A DNA stretch of 64,000 nt from Lolium rigidum (GCF_022539505.1 NC_061514.1:42706869-42770868), one strand, 5' to 3'. Counted from the stretch's first letter, positions 35,433-47,180 are shown. The notes: generated by a model not told the origin, from the sequence alone. A program made the numbers and translations.

Positions 35433-35681
35433 TATGCCTAACTAGTGAAAATAAAAACAAGTACAGGACTAGACATGATAACAAAATAAATTAAATGCAA
35501 GTAACTAATTTTTTTGTGTTTTTGATATAGAGAGCAAGATAGTAAATAAAGTAAAACTAGCAACTAATTTTTTTGTGTTTTGTTTAGGTGCAGCAAACAA
35601 AGTAGTAAATAAAATAAAGCAAGACAAAAACAAAGTAAAGAGATTGAGAAGTGGAGACTCCCCTTGCAGCGTGTCTTGATC

Positions 35682-35699
35682 TCCCCGGCAACGGCGCCG
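35682..35699 (-). other. RLX-2c primer-binding site
   Basis: Read on the minus strand this is CGGCGCCGTTGCCGGGGA. It starts 11 bases from the 5' LTR border at 35711. It matches the RLX-1 site except for the first base. Confidence 0.7.
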
Positions 35700-35710
35700 T
35701 AAATTTAGCT

Positions 35711-37299
35711 TGATACGCGTAGATGCACACGTCCGTTGGGAACCCCAAGTGGAAGGTATGATGCGTATAGAAGCAAGTTTCCCTCGGTATGAAACCAAGG
35801 TTTAATCGAACCAAGTAGGAGCCAAGAAGCACGTTGAAGGTTGATGGTCGCGAAATGTGATGCGGCGCAACACCGGGGATTCCCGCGCCAACGTGGAATC
35901 CGCACAACAAAACCAAAGTACTTTGCCCCAACGAAACAAGTGAGGTTGTCAATCTCACCGGCTTGCTGTAACAAAGGATTAAACGTATCGAGTGGAAGAT
36001 GTTTGCAAAGAAAACAGTAAACACAATTGCAGTAGATTGTATGCTATGTAAAGAATAGGACCGGGGTCCACAGTTCACTAGAGGTGTCTCTCCCATAAGA
36101 TAAAAGCATGTTGGGTGAAATTACAGTCGGGCAATTGACAAATAGAGAAAGGCATAACAATGCATATACATGATATGATAAATATAGTGAGATTTAATTG
36201 GGCATTACGACAAAGTACATAGACCGCCATCCAACTGCATCTATGCCTAAAAGGTCCACCTTCAGGTTATCGTCCGAACCCCATTCAGTATTAAGTTGCT
36301 AAGCAACAGACAATTGCATTAAGTATGGTGCGTAATGTAATCAACAACTACATCCTTAGACATAGAATCAATGTTTTATCCCTAGTGGCAACAGCACAAC
36401 ACAACCTTAGAACTTTCTCGTCACTGTCCTGAGTGTAAATGCGAGCATGAACCCACTATCGAGCATAAATACTCCCTCTTGGAGTTAAGAGTACAAACTT
36501 GGCCAGAGCCTCTACTAATAACGGAGAGCATGCAAGATCATAAACAACACATAAACAATAGATTGATAATCACCATAATCATAGTACTCTCTATCCATCG
36601 GATCCCGACAAACACAACATATAGAATTACATATAGATGATCTTGATCATGTTAGGCAGCTCACAAGATCCAACAATGAAGCACAACAAGGAGAAGACGA
36701 CCATCTAGCTACTGCTATGGACCCATGGTCCAGGGGTGAACTACTCACTCATCACTCCGGAGGCGACCATGGCGGTGTAGAGTCCTCCGGGAGATGAATC
36801 CCCTCTCCGGCAGGGTGCCGGAGGCGATCTCCCGAATCCCCCGAGATGGGATTCGCGGCGGCGGCGTCTCTGGAAGGTTTTCCGTATCGTGGCTCTCGGC
36901 ACTGGGGGTTTCGCGACGGAAGCTTTAAGTAGGCGGAAGGGTAGGTCGGGGGCCACACGAGGGGCCCGGGGGCAGGTCGGCGCGGCCGGGGCCTGGGCCG
37001 CGCCGCCCTAGCTCCCGGCTGCCTCGTGGCCCCACTTCGTTGACTCTTCGGTCTTCTGGAAGCTTCGTGCAAAAATAGGACCCTAGGCGAAAGTTTCGTC
37101 CAATTCCGAGAATATTTCCTTACTAGGATTTCTGAAACCAAAAACAGCAGAAAACAAAGAATCGGCTCTTCGGCATCTTGTTAATAGGTTAGTTCCAGAA
37201 AATGCATAAATATGACATATAATGTGCATAAAACATGTAGGTATCATCAATAAAGTAGCATGGAACATAAGAAATTATCGATACGTTGGAGACGTATCA
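35711..37299 (-). repeat. RLX-2c 5' LTR
   Basis: It is 1589 bp. On the minus strand it runs from TGATACGTCTCCAACG (37299) to ACGCGTATCA (35711). The TACTTAAAGC block (rc near 36925) marks the probable core promoter. Confidence 0.9.
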
Positions 37300-37439
37300 G
37301 GCACAAACATGGTGCTCGTTCGTCCGGCGAAGTGTAGAGCTCCACGATTACACGATGCACCCGAGGTGGACAACAGCAAGCGCACCAACGTGATAAAGTC
37401 AGAGATTGGGCTGGTTTTATCCACCAGCCTGGACGAGTA

Positions 37440-38364
37440 GCAAGACTACGTCAATAAGCAAACATGGCGAGGCTGATCCTTGCGATCGGCCCCCCCAAGG
37501 GATATTACAAAACCTTCACGGAGCAAGCAACGTGGAGGCCGATTCCAGCAATCGGCCAAGATTATCCTCACCATCTATTTTGCTCGGGATCAACGTTTGA
37601 CCCAACAGGGACTACCTGAAGAGCCGATACCATCAATTCTCTTGACAGAATCGGCTCGGGGGGGGCACCTAGGTGGATAAAACACGAGGATATGAGATAA
37701 TACTATCAAGTATGGGGGGGCGATACACAAATCGGCCTAAAAATTTAAAAAATTTGAGCACAGCCGATGCAGCAGACATCGACTTAAGGATATAAAAGCC
37801 GATGCATGGACATCGACTCAAGAGGAATAACTGTCAGGGGATCAATGGAACCGGAGCTGCCGATCCTTCCAAAACCTTTCCAAGAGCACGGGCTTCTCGC
37901 GTGTAAGCATTCTTACCCTGTTTTAGTGGAAAGCTGGAGTAACTCGGAGGGCAGCTCGCCTTGAAACATCGATAGTTCTGGAGAGCCGATTTTGTTGAAA
38001 ACGGCTAACATGGCGCTACGAGGGGGAATCTGATGATGGTCGGTTCGGATGGTCCACTTTTATCCTCGCCCTGATCAAGGCTCGGGGGGCAACATACCTG
38101 TACCTACCGGAAGGAGAATCATCAGTTGAAGGATGGAAGGGTAAATGTCGAAGGACCGGTGCGTTGCTATCGGCTCATTATGCATTGGCAAAGGGGGACA
38201 AATCGGCAAAATCATGACGGAGGAAAGTTGGCTAAAGGCAAAATCAAACTGGGAAAGTTCTTCATTGATGGACGAGATTTCTTACACAAAGAGCTGATTG
38301 CTCTCAAAAGGAAGTCCTAGGGGATACATTGCCCGCCTACTACTATTGGCCCTATGCTACGATC
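37440..38364 (+). other. RLG-4 non-coding internal region after gag
   Basis: This stretch holds no retroviral enzyme motif. It is studded with the words AATCGGC and GCCGAT (for example near 37550, 37620, 37730, 37760 and 37800), which also occur in the gag and LTR. The missing pol would lie here in a full-length relative. Confidence 0.55.
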
Positions 38365-38368
38365 CTAT

Positions 38369-38886
38369 CTAGGGGCCGTCGCTGCCCTCGTCGTTGTCGC
38401 CGTCGCCGCTGCTGTTGGCGCTGCTCCCCGCCCGCTCGTCGTCGCTGCTCCAGCGACCGCCAACAGGACCCTCGTTGTCCTCATCCTCATCATCAGCGTC
38501 GTCATCGTCGCCGTCGACGTCGCCGAGGTTCCCGGGCCGCAGGCGGGGGCGTTTGGCCGGCGGCTCGTCGGAGGAGCCGTCGTCCTCTTCTTCCTCCTCC
38601 TCCACCGCCTCCGCGAGGAGGTGGCCCCATCCCGTGGAAAGCGATCGTCCTCGCTTTCTTCCACCGCTTCCCTTTTAACGAGGGAGCGGAGATCGCTCTC
38701 CCCATCGGCCGGGGACTTGTCGCCCTCTGACCAGATGGAGAAATTATGGCTGGGCTCGTCCCCGGCCTCGATGGCGCGGCGAGTGTTGGCCGCGTGGACC
38801 TCCGCTGGGTTCCACTCCGGCGTCGGCTCGCGCGAAGAGGAGGACTCGATGGGAAAGCCCGATGAGGCGGAGGAAGAAGAAGACAT
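38369..38886 (-). pseudogene. Antisense acidic ORF of RLG-4 with nuclear-localisation motif, one frameshift
   Basis: On the strand opposite to gag, an ORF starts at 38886 (MSSSSSASSGFPIESSSSRE). It stays in a meaningful frame to about 38615 (WNPAEVHAANTRRAIEAGDE). The better continuation is the frame at 38605-38369, which is strongly acidic (MEEEEEEDDGSSDEPPAKRP) and ends SDGP. A frameshift near 38610 separates the two. PPAKRPRLR resembles the Myc-type monopartite nuclear localisation signal. The length would be about 170 residues. Composition suggests a nuclear, possibly chromatin- or histone-binding acidic protein; this is inference. I recall similar acidic ORFs in wheat-group gypsy elements, but name no family. 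Confidence 0.5.
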
Positions 38887-39136
38887 GGTGGCTCAGGAGG
38901 GTTTTTTGGATGCCAATGCGAAAGGGGACGAAGAGGAGAACTGTTCGATGCGGTTAAATAAAAGGGCATGGAGTAAATACTCGAACAGTTTCCGAGGGGG
39001 TGGTGCCAAAACTGTCAAATCGTGCAGAGAAGTTGAGAAGGCAAGTTATCATGATGAAGGACTCTGCGACGGTTCTGCTCTGCCACGACATGACCCGACG
39101 AGAGAAAAGCATAATGATTTTGGAAATGTCATTTCC

Positions 39137-39153
39137 AAAACCAGGGGGGCATG
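39137..39153 (+). other. RLG-4 polypurine tract
   Basis: AAAACCAGGGGGGCATG ends right at the 3' LTR start (39154). It is the expected plus-strand primer. Confidence 0.7.
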
Positions 39154-40309
39154 TGTTATCACCAGAATTTGACCAAGCCAGAGGTGGGCCGTGATCAAGA
39201 CGGATTTGAAGATATACATATAGAAGAGATATGTGAATCGGCCTTGTTTACTAAGTTTGGGCTAGTTAGCCCGTGTATCTTTATAGTAGGTTATGTAGAA
39301 GTTAGAATTTATCTCGTGCACGGTTTGGTGCACGCCCACGTTAGAAAGTCCGCTGGACTATAAATATGTATCTAGGGTTTATGGAATAAACAACAACCAA
39401 CGTTCAACACAAACCAATCTCGGCGCATCGCCAACCCCTTCGTCTCGAGGGTTTCTCCGGTAAGCACCATGCTGCCTAGATCGCATCTTGCGATCTAGGC
39501 AGCACGAGCCTGCCTACGTTGTTCATGCGTTGCTCGTGCCGAAGCCTTTTTGATGGCGAGCAACGTAGTTATCATAGATGTGTTAGGGTTAGCATTGTTC
39601 TTAGTATCATATGCTGTCGTAGTGCAACCCTTGCGCGTCTAGCCGTCCTTGTACCTCATCATGGGTGCAGGGCGGCACCCCGCTTGATCATTATTTAGTA
39701 GATCTGATCCGTTACGGTTGCTCCTTGATTCATCAAGGATTAGTTTAACATCTGCAATAGTTAGGCCTTACAAAGGGTTGGAGGATCCAGCGGCGTGTAG
39801 GGTGTAGTTTGCTGGCCCTAGACAGGACGTTCCGAGGATCAACCTCGTGTTGGTTTTTAGGCCTTGTCTAGGTTTGGCTTACGATCACCGTGCGCGAGCG
39901 CGAGGCCCAATCGTGAGTAGGATGATCCGATTATGTGGTGAAAACCCTAAATCGTCGTGGATCTCATATGCTTTATCTTGATCAAGCAGGACCACCATAT
40001 ATTCGGCCACCTTGGACGAATCATGGGTGGATCGGCTCCATGAGCCGATTCACAGGATAACCTGAGAGCCGATCGAGGCTCGTATTTAACGTGTACGTGT
40101 GTGCCCCGCAGAAACTAAGCGAGGCATCATCCACACCTTCCCGACCAGGTATAGGTCAGGTGGCACGCCCTTGCAATTTGCATCGGCGCGCGACCAGGAG
40201 GCTTTGCGGGCCGTCGCTCTGAGGGACTGGGGCCAGCCGCAGCCCTAGTTGTTCCCGGCTCTACGGTGTTGACCAGTCGCTGCCCGCCGGTGGGTTTCTG
40301 ACGTCAACA
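39154..40309 (+). repeat. RLG-4 3' LTR
   Basis: It is 1156 bp and nearly identical to 26867-28024. TATAAATA is at 39359-39366. The leader hairpin is longer here: 15 bp, GCTGCCTAGATCGCA with TGCGATCTAGGCAGC (39471-39503), because the 5' LTR has CAA where this copy has CAG. Confidence 0.9.
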
Positions 40310-40409
40310 CTAGGGTTATCAGAAAAGGAGGACAATCACGTTCACAACAAACACAAATCAGGCGCATCGCCACCCCTTCTTTCGATGGTTTCTCCTGGGT
40401 AAGCATCAT

Positions 40410-40434
40410 GCTGCCTAGATCGCATCTAGGCAGC
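40410..40434 (+). repeat. RLG-5 leader hairpin 1
   Basis: GCTGCCTAGAT pairs with ATCTAGGCAGC around a CGC loop (11 bp stem). It sits at the position of the 13-15 bp stem of RLG-4 but has a shorter arm, so the structure persists while the length changes. Confidence 0.65.
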
Positions 40435-40576
40435 ACACGTTTATTCGTTTACCTTGTGTTGCTCGTGCTGAAGCGTTGTTGATGGCGAGTAGCACTACTT
40501 ATCGTAGATATTTTGGGGCTTGCGTAGATGCTTTTCTTACGCATATCTGCTTAGCTGTGCCGTCCCTCGATATCTA

Positions 40577-40610
40577 GCTGCCCTTACACCTATACAGGTG
40601 TAAGGGCAGC
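40577..40610 (+). repeat. RLG-5 leader hairpin 2
   Basis: GCTGCCCTTACACCT pairs perfectly with AGGTGTAAGGGCAGC (15 bp, loop ATAC). The RLG-4 counterpart near 27357-27392 keeps an imperfect stem with different bases on both sides. Confidence 0.65.
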
Positions 40611-41306
40611 ATCTTGCTTGTTCGTTACTTAGTAGATCCGATCTGTTATAGTTGCTCCTTGTTCCTCAAGGATTAGTTTAATATCTGCATGATTAGGCCT
40701 TATGCTCGGGGTTGGACGATCCGGTAGTGCATTAGGTGTTGTTTGCCGTTCCTATAAGGGATGTTCCGGGAATTGACTTAAACGTTGGTTTTTAGGCCTC
40801 TTATAGGGGTAGTTTTCACCATCTTTCATATCTGCTAGGCCCAACTACGTGTAGGATGTTCTGGTTATGCGGTGAAAACCCTAAACTTTTGTAGATTGGT
40901 TTAGCTTTGTTTTGATCAAGCAGGGTCCCCATGTCATTGAAAATCCAACATGAACCATGGGGCGATCGGTTCTTTGAGCCGATCCGCAGGGCAACCTGAG
41001 AGCCGATAGGGCTCGTATTTAATGTTTACGTGTCTGCCATGCAGGAAACTAATCGAAGCAATCCAACACCTTCCTGGCCAGGTATAGGTCAGGTGGCACG
41101 CCCTTGCAACCGCCAGGACGTGTGCCAGAGCATTTGCGGGACGACGTCGAGGGACCAGGGCCCACTGTAGCCTTAGAAGCCTCCCGGCTCTTCGTGTTGC
41201 TTAACCACTGCTCGCCGGTGGGTTTTGGCAGGCAACACATTCTGGCACGCCCGGTGGGACATCAGGACAATCTTCCGTAGCAACCACGTCGATATCTGCA
41301 TCTGAG

Positions 41307-41674
41307 ATGGCGGAAGAACTGGTCAAGTACGAAGATCTGCCTCCTGAGCATAAGAAGAAATACGATGATCTCAAGGCCATCTTGGAAGCCGATCTCATCG
41401 GCGCTTTTGAGAAAACCCGTTCACACGGGATCAAGTTCAAAGGGTTCTAGCCCGAAGGTGCGTTAGATGGACTAGATCTATCTCTCCCTTCGGACGAACG
41501 TACCAGAGCCCTGCGACAGGAAGTCAACTATGCCGTTGCTCACTCTCTTCATCGGCATTCTCAGAGCCTGGTGAACACTCTGGAGCGTGTCGCGCTCAAT
41601 GTGGTGCAAGAAGTCATGAAGCACAAGTACTCTCCGTCAGGACCTGCTCTAGGAACTCATCAAGGAGAGATACC
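41307..41674 (+). pseudogene. RLG-5 gag, N-terminal part, with stop and insertion
   Basis: The ATG at 41307 opens MAEELVKYEDLPPEHKKKYD, which aligns clearly with the RLG-4 gag N-terminus (DLIGSF.KTRSHGI, SLHRHS.SLVNTLERVAL, YSPSGPALGTHQGE). An in-frame TAG at 41448-41450 interrupts after 47 codons. The frame then continues open to the RLX-3 insertion at 41674. The rest of gag is not in the window. Confidence 0.82.
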
Positions 41675-43077
41675 TGATGACCCACAAGTATAGTGGATCG
41701 CAAATGGTCTTCGAGGGAAGTATTACCCAATTTATTGATTCGACACAAGGAGAGACAAAGAATACTTGTAAGCCTTAACAGCGGAGTTGTCAATTCAGAT
41801 GCACTCGGAAACGGACTTGCTCGCAAGATTTTATCGATAGCAACGGCTTTATAGCAAGTAGGAATAGTGAAATAACAAGCAGCGGTGAAATAAAGACAGC
41901 GAGTAGTGATTATAGTAAACAGCAGGATTAAAATACCGTAGGCACAGTGGACGGATGAACGGGCGTTGCATGGATGAGAGAATTCATATAACAATCATGG
42001 TAGGGCATTTGCAGGTAATAATAAAGCGGTATCCAAGTACTAATCAATCAATAGGCATGTGTTCCATATATAGTCGTACGTGCTCGCAATGAGAAACTTG
42101 CACAACATCTTTTGTCCTACCAGCCGGTGGCAGCCAGGCCTCTAGGGAAACTACTGGAAATTAAGGTACTCCTTTTAATAGAGTACCGGAGCAAAGCATT
42201 AACACTCCGTGAACATATGTGATCCTCACATCACTACCATCCCCTCCGGTTGTCCCAATTTCTGTCACTTCGGGGCCATTGGTTCCGGACAGCAACGTGT
42301 GTATACAACTTATAGGTAAGATCAATAAACAATGCATATCATGATGAAACAATAACATGTTCAGATCTGAGATCATGGCACTCAGTCCCTAGTGACAAGC
42401 ATTAAGCATAACAAGTTGCAACAATATCATAAAAGTAACATCTACGGATACTAGGCACCATGCCCTAACAATCTTGTGACTATTACATGATCAATCTCAT
42501 CCAATCCCTACCATCCCCTTCAGCCTACAGCGGGGGAATTACTCACACATGGATGGGGGAAACATGGCTGGTTGATGGAGAGGCGTTGGTGGTGATGGCG
42601 GCGATGATCTCCTCCAATTCTCCGTCCCGGCGGAGTGCCAGAACGGAGACTTCTGGCTCCCGAGACGGAGTTTCACGATGTGGCGGCTCTCTGGAGGGTT
42701 TCTGGCGACTTCAACTTCCCTCCGTCCGTTTTTAGGTCGAGGCCGATAAGTAGTCCGAAGGAGGGCGTCGGAGGCCGACCGAGGGGGCCACACCATAGGG
42801 CCGCGCGGGCCCCCCTAGGCCGCGCCGCCTTATGGTGTGGGGCCCTCGGGCCTCCACCTTACTTGTCCTTCCGGCTCCGTCGCATTCCGGGAAAATAGGG
42901 CCTTCGCATAAATTCCGAGGATTTTCCCGAAAGTTGGTTTTCTCGCACAAAAACGAGACACCGAGCAATTCTGCTGAAAACAGCGTTAGTCCGTGTTAGT
43001 TGTATCCAAAATACACAAATTAGAGGCAAAACAATAGCAAAAGTGTTTGGGAAAGTAGATACGTTTTGGACGTATCA
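41675..43077 (-). repeat. RLX-3 3' LTR
   Basis: It is 1403 bp with block order as in RLX-1: GGAACCCCGG-like words are replaced but the terminal 30 bp, the GCTCTATTAAAAGGAGTACC block (rc 42165-42185) and the GC-rich centre are retained. ATACC (41670-41674) is the left target site. Confidence 0.82.
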
Positions 43078-43096
43078 ACTCCCCCCAAGCTTAACT

Positions 43097-45420
43097 TATT
43101 GCTTGTCCTCAAGCAATTCAGTTAACAACTCGAGCGATAAAAGAACTTTCACGAACACATTTGCTCATATGATGTATATATTCTCATGCTATGGCTAATA
43201 CTTAAGCAGTTCATAATGAGATACATGCGAATGAGATCATCCAACAGCTATGTCAATCATGGAGAGGTACCAACAATTAATAATAAGCATCATGAATCAT
43301 GTATATAAGCAGGATTGCAATGTTCATAAGAGAATATGATAAAGTGGTATCTCGCTTGCCCGTATTTGATTGGCAAAAGATAAATGCCGAGGCACCTCTG
43401 GAGTTCATAGAAAGACTAGAAGTAGTGATTGTCAAAGGTAAAAGCATCAAAGTTATACCACAATCAATCATATTTTGAGACAAGCATATTATACTAAGAA
43501 TGACAGTTGTGCTCTTAAGATAGTGCTCAAAGGAAGAATGGAGACACAACATAAAAGTAAAAGATTGACCCTTCGCAGAGGGAAGCGGGGATTAACATGC
43601 GCTAGAGCTTTTCATTTGTAAAGCAGGAGTAAAATTATTTTGAGAGGTGTTTGTTGTTGTCAACGAATGGTAATGGGTACACTAACTACCTCATCAACCG
43701 GACTCCCAAGAGCGGCTCCCATTTTATTTATTTTTGGGTGGCACTCCTTCCAACCTTTCTTTCACAAACCATGGCTAACCGAATCCTCGGGTGCCTGCCA
43801 ACAATCACATACCATGAAGGAGTGCCTTTTTATTTAAGTTTTATTATTATGATGACACTCCCCCCAACCTTTGCTTACACAAGCCATGGCTAACCGAATC
43901 CTTCGGGTGCCGTCCAACAATCACAAACCATGGAGGAGTGTCTATTTAAGTTAATTAATTTGGGACTGGGAATCTCATTGCCAGCTCTTTTTGCAAAATT
44001 AATGGATAAGCGGATGTGCCACTAGTCCATATGAGAGTCCGTCAAAAGTAAATGACAAGGTTGAAAGCTAAACACCACATACTTCCTCATGAGCTATGAA
44101 ACATTAACACAAATTGAGAAGCATTTTGAAAGTTTTAAAGGTAGCGCATGAGAATTTACTTGGAATGGTTTGAAATGCCATGCATAGGTATTTATGGTGG
44201 ACACTTTTGGAACAACTTGGTTTTCAGGTGTTTGGAAGCACGAGCGGCGATCCCGCTCAAGTACAAGTGAAGGCTAGCAAAAGACTAGGGAGCGACAAAT
44301 CAAGAGAGCAAGAATCGTCATAATCATGCTTGCGGCAAAATAAATTAACGGAGGCATAAAAGTGATACAAGAACTCTGAAGCAATATAAATCATCGAGGC
44401 TTAATTGACTTTTTGTTCAGTCATATGCATGCGTGAGCATGTGCCAAGTCGATATAAATGAATTATTCAGAGGAGGATACCACAATGCCATACTTACTTA
44501 TGAATAAAACAATGCAAGCAAACATCCATGACATGCTACTCATATTAATAAATTGGAGCTAAACATGAGAGATCATGAACCACTAGACTTTCTCAAATAA
44601 CATATACCTCACATGAACCAACTAAGCATGCTCACATGGATGAGTATATGTACAAAAATGAAAACAAATAGAGTTCATACCAGCCTCTCATCATAATCCA
44701 ATTGTTGTAGATCGTCATTATTGCCTTTCACTTGTGTAGCTTGGATAATATGAAATGAAAACCACGCTCCAGCCACCGAAGACCATTGAACTCATGATGA
44801 ACTTTACAAACCAAAGAAGAACAGCAAATATTTTTGGTGTTTTCGAATTGGAAACAAGAACAAAAGAAAACAAGAAAACAAAGCAAAATCTTTTTGGGTT
44901 TTCTCATAGCAAACTAACGATAGCAAATAAAGTAAAATAAGAGCAAAGAACCAAATAAACAAATGGTGAAGAGAAACAACATAAATATTTTTGGTTTTTT
45001 TGTGTTTTAGGAGAGAAACAAAGCGAAAACAAAAGAATGCAAACTAACAGAAACACAGAAAAGCAGGATGACAGAAATCTGCCAAAACCTGACAGCAGTA
45101 CAGAAATCGAAATTAACAAAAATCTTCCATTGCTCAGACCAAAAAGTGTCCAACTAATGAAAGTTAGATAACAACCTGGGGCACATGCTCAAAAATTGGC
45201 AACTCAAAATAACGTTCTGGCTGTGCGTACGAATTTTTTTGGTAACAGCCCAGAATCTGTTTTTGGACAGCACTTCCCCAAATATCATCTCCTTCTCATT
45301 AGAAAACCACTCTAAGAAACTAAACAAGTATGTACAAGTATCCAGCAACCATAATATGCAAAGAATGAGTGATGCCGGTATACCTCCCCACAAGCTTAGG
45401 CATTTCTGCCTAAGTGGAGT
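43097..45420 (-). other. RLX-3 non-coding 3' internal region
   Basis: This is AT-rich. It shares its order of blocks with RLX-1 and RLX-2 3' internal regions (CTTTTGCCTTCG-type, CCATGGCTAACCGAATCC, GGTATTTATGGTGGACAC). Frames at 43277-43552 and 45154-45393 have no recognisable domain. A local tandem repeat is listed separately. Confidence 0.55.
43741..43950. repeat. Two tandem copies, 114 bp period, in RLX-3
   Basis: GCACTCC...CCAACCTTTC...CCATGGCTAACCGAATCC...CCATGAAGGAGTG (from 43741) is repeated from 43855 as ACACTCC...CCAACCTTTG...CCATGGCTAACCGAATCC...CCATGGAGGAGTG. RLX-1 has the block once near 11985-12070 in the other orientation. Confidence 0.85.
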
Positions 45421-45579
45421 TCATTCCCATCGAGGGTCGGAGTTCCACGCCGGTGGATCATACATGGAGTGGTAATAGGGCCCCTGCGCAGAAGATTGTC
45501 GTGGAGGTTCCACATGACCATAATGTTGATATGAGGAGCTCGCTGCATCGGATGAAGAGTCGGGGTGCTCCTCGGCCTC

Positions 45580-47165
45580 TGATGGCGTGTAACTCACACG
45601 TTCGTTGGGAACCCCAAGAGGAAGGTATGATGCGCACAGTAGCAAGTTTTCCCTCAGAAAGAAACCAAGGTTTAATCGAACCAGTAGGAGCCAAGAAGCA
45701 CGTTGAAGGTTGATGGTCGCGAAATGTGATGCGGCGCAACACCAGGGATTCCGGCGCCAACTAGGAACCTGCACAACACAACCAAAGTACTTTGCCCCAA
45801 CGAAACAAGTGAGGTTGTCAATCTCACCGGCTTGCTGTAACAAAGGATTAAACGTATCGAGTGGAAGATGTTTGCAAAGAAAACAAGTAAAACAAGTAGA
45901 TTGTATGCTATGTAAAGAATAGGACCGGGGTCCACAGTTCACTAGAGGTGTCTCTCCCATAAGATAAAAGCATGTTGGGTGAACAAATTACAGTCGGGCA
46001 ATTAACAAATAGAGAAAGGCATAACAATGCATATACATGACATGGTAAATATAGTGAGATTTAATTGGGCATTACGACAAAGTACATAGACCGCCATCCA
46101 ACCGCATCTATGCCTAAAAAGTCCACCTTCGAGTTATCGTCCGAACCCCCTCCAGTATTAAGTTGCAAAGCAACGGACAATTGCATTAAGTATGGTGCGT
46201 AATGTAATCAACAACTACATCCTTAGACATAGCATCAATGTTTTATCCCTAGTGGCAACAAGACAACACAACCTTAGAACTTTCTGTCACTCGTCCCAGT
46301 GTAAATGCAGGCATGAACCCACTATCGAGCATAAATACTCCCTCTTGGAGTTAAGAGTAAAAACTTGGCCAGAGCCTCTACTAGTAAACGGAGAGCATGC
46401 AAGATCATAAACAACACATGAACAATAGATTGATAATCACCATAATCATAGTACTCACTATCCATCGGATCCCGACAAACACAACATATAGAATTACATA
46501 TAGATGATCTTGATCATGTTAGGCAGCTCACAAGATCTAACAATGAAGCACAACAAGGAGAAGACGACCATCTAGCTACTGCTATGGACCCATGGTCCAG
46601 GGGTGAACTACTCACTCATCACTCCGGAGGCGACCATGGCGGTGTAGAGTCCTCCGGGAGATGAATCCCCTCTCCGGCAGGGTGCCGGAGGCGATCTCCG
46701 TAATCCCCGAGATGGGATTCGCGGCGGCGGCGTCTCCGTAAGGTTTTCCGTATCGTGGCTCTCGGTACTCGGGGTTTTCGCGACGGAAGCTTTAAGTAGG
46801 CGGAGGGTCAACGCGAGGGGCCACACGAGGGGCCCAGGGGATAGGTCGGCGCGGCCGTGGCCCGGGCCGCGCCGGCCACCCCCGGCTGCCTCGTGGCCCC
46901 ACTTCGTTAGGTCTTCGGTCTTCCGGAAGCTTCGTGCAAAAATAGGACCCCGGGCGAAAGTTTCGTCCAATTCCGAGAATATTTCTTTACTAGGATTTCT
47001 GAAACCAAAAACAAGCGAAAACAAGAATCGGCTCTTCGGCATCTTGTTAATAGGTTAGTTCCGTAAAATGCATAAATATGACATATAATGTGCATAAAAC
47101 ATGTAGGTATCATCAATAAAGTAGCATGGAACATAAGAAATTATCGATACGTTGGAGACGTATCA
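45580..47165 (-). repeat. RLX-2d 3' LTR
   Basis: On the plus strand it runs TGATGGCGTGTAACTCACAC to GAGACGTATCA. The first 30 bp differ from 2a, 2b and 2c (TGATACGCGTAGATGCACAC), so 2d is a subfamily. It differs from its partner LTR mostly at CAG/CTG sites. Confidence 0.92.
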
Positions 47166-47180
47166 GCATCCCCAAGCTTA
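47166..47180 (-). other. RLX-2d polypurine tract
   Basis: The minus-strand reading AAGCTTGGGGATGC touches the 3' LTR at 47165. Confidence 0.75.

Larger units (their letters stand above)
30719..37299 (-). mobile_element. RLX-2c, complete non-autonomous LTR element inside RLG-4
   Basis: Perfect GGCAC duplications flank it (30714-30718 and 37300-37304), and RLG-4 gag resumes across the gap. The transcriptional 5' LTR is on the right (35711-37299, 1589 bp) and the 3' LTR on the left (30719-32119, 1401 bp because of an internal deletion). Internal features on the minus strand are the primer-binding site near 35682-35699, a leader with AAAAAAATTAGTT repeats, one ORF (34686-35432), a long non-coding part, and a polypurine tract near 32120-32133. 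No pol domain is present. Confidence 0.9.
26867..40309 (+). mobile_element. RLG-4, gag-only LTR retrotransposon of gypsy type
   Basis: LTRs of 1158 bp (26867-28024) and 1156 bp (39154-40309) are near-identical and flanked by a perfect CTAGG duplication (26862-26866 and 40310-40314). Internal parts are the primer-binding site at 28030-28047, a damaged gag (28086-30713, tail 37305-37439), a non-coding stretch, an antisense acidic ORF (38369-38886) and a polypurine tract before 39154. Without the nested RLX-2c, the element is about 6.9 kb. No protease, RT, RNase H or integrase lies between the gag tail and the 3' LTR, so it is non-autonomous. It inserted just downstream of the TATA box of the RLG-5 LTR. 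Confidence 0.9.
26626..41674 (+). mobile_element. RLG-5, older gypsy-type element, split by RLG-4 and cut by RLX-3
   Basis: The 5' LTR is 26626-26866 plus 40315-41237, together 1164 bp, from TGTTATCACCAG to GGCAACA. CCAGT (26621-26625) is the candidate left target duplication. The primer-binding site TGGCACGCCCGGTGGGAC is at 41243-41260 and a gag start at 41307. RLX-3 interrupts the gag at 41674. The rest of RLG-5 was not found, so either it lies beyond the window or RLX-3 lost its right LTR together with it. RLG-4 belongs to the same lineage but its LTR differs clearly. Confidence 0.82.

Noticed and set aside
38329..39172. Plus-strand frames of 133 and 272 codons as RLG-4 proteins
   Set aside because: They are shadows of the acidic antisense ORF. 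Their Arg/Pro/Ser- and Val-rich composition is the complement of the GAG/GAC repeats.
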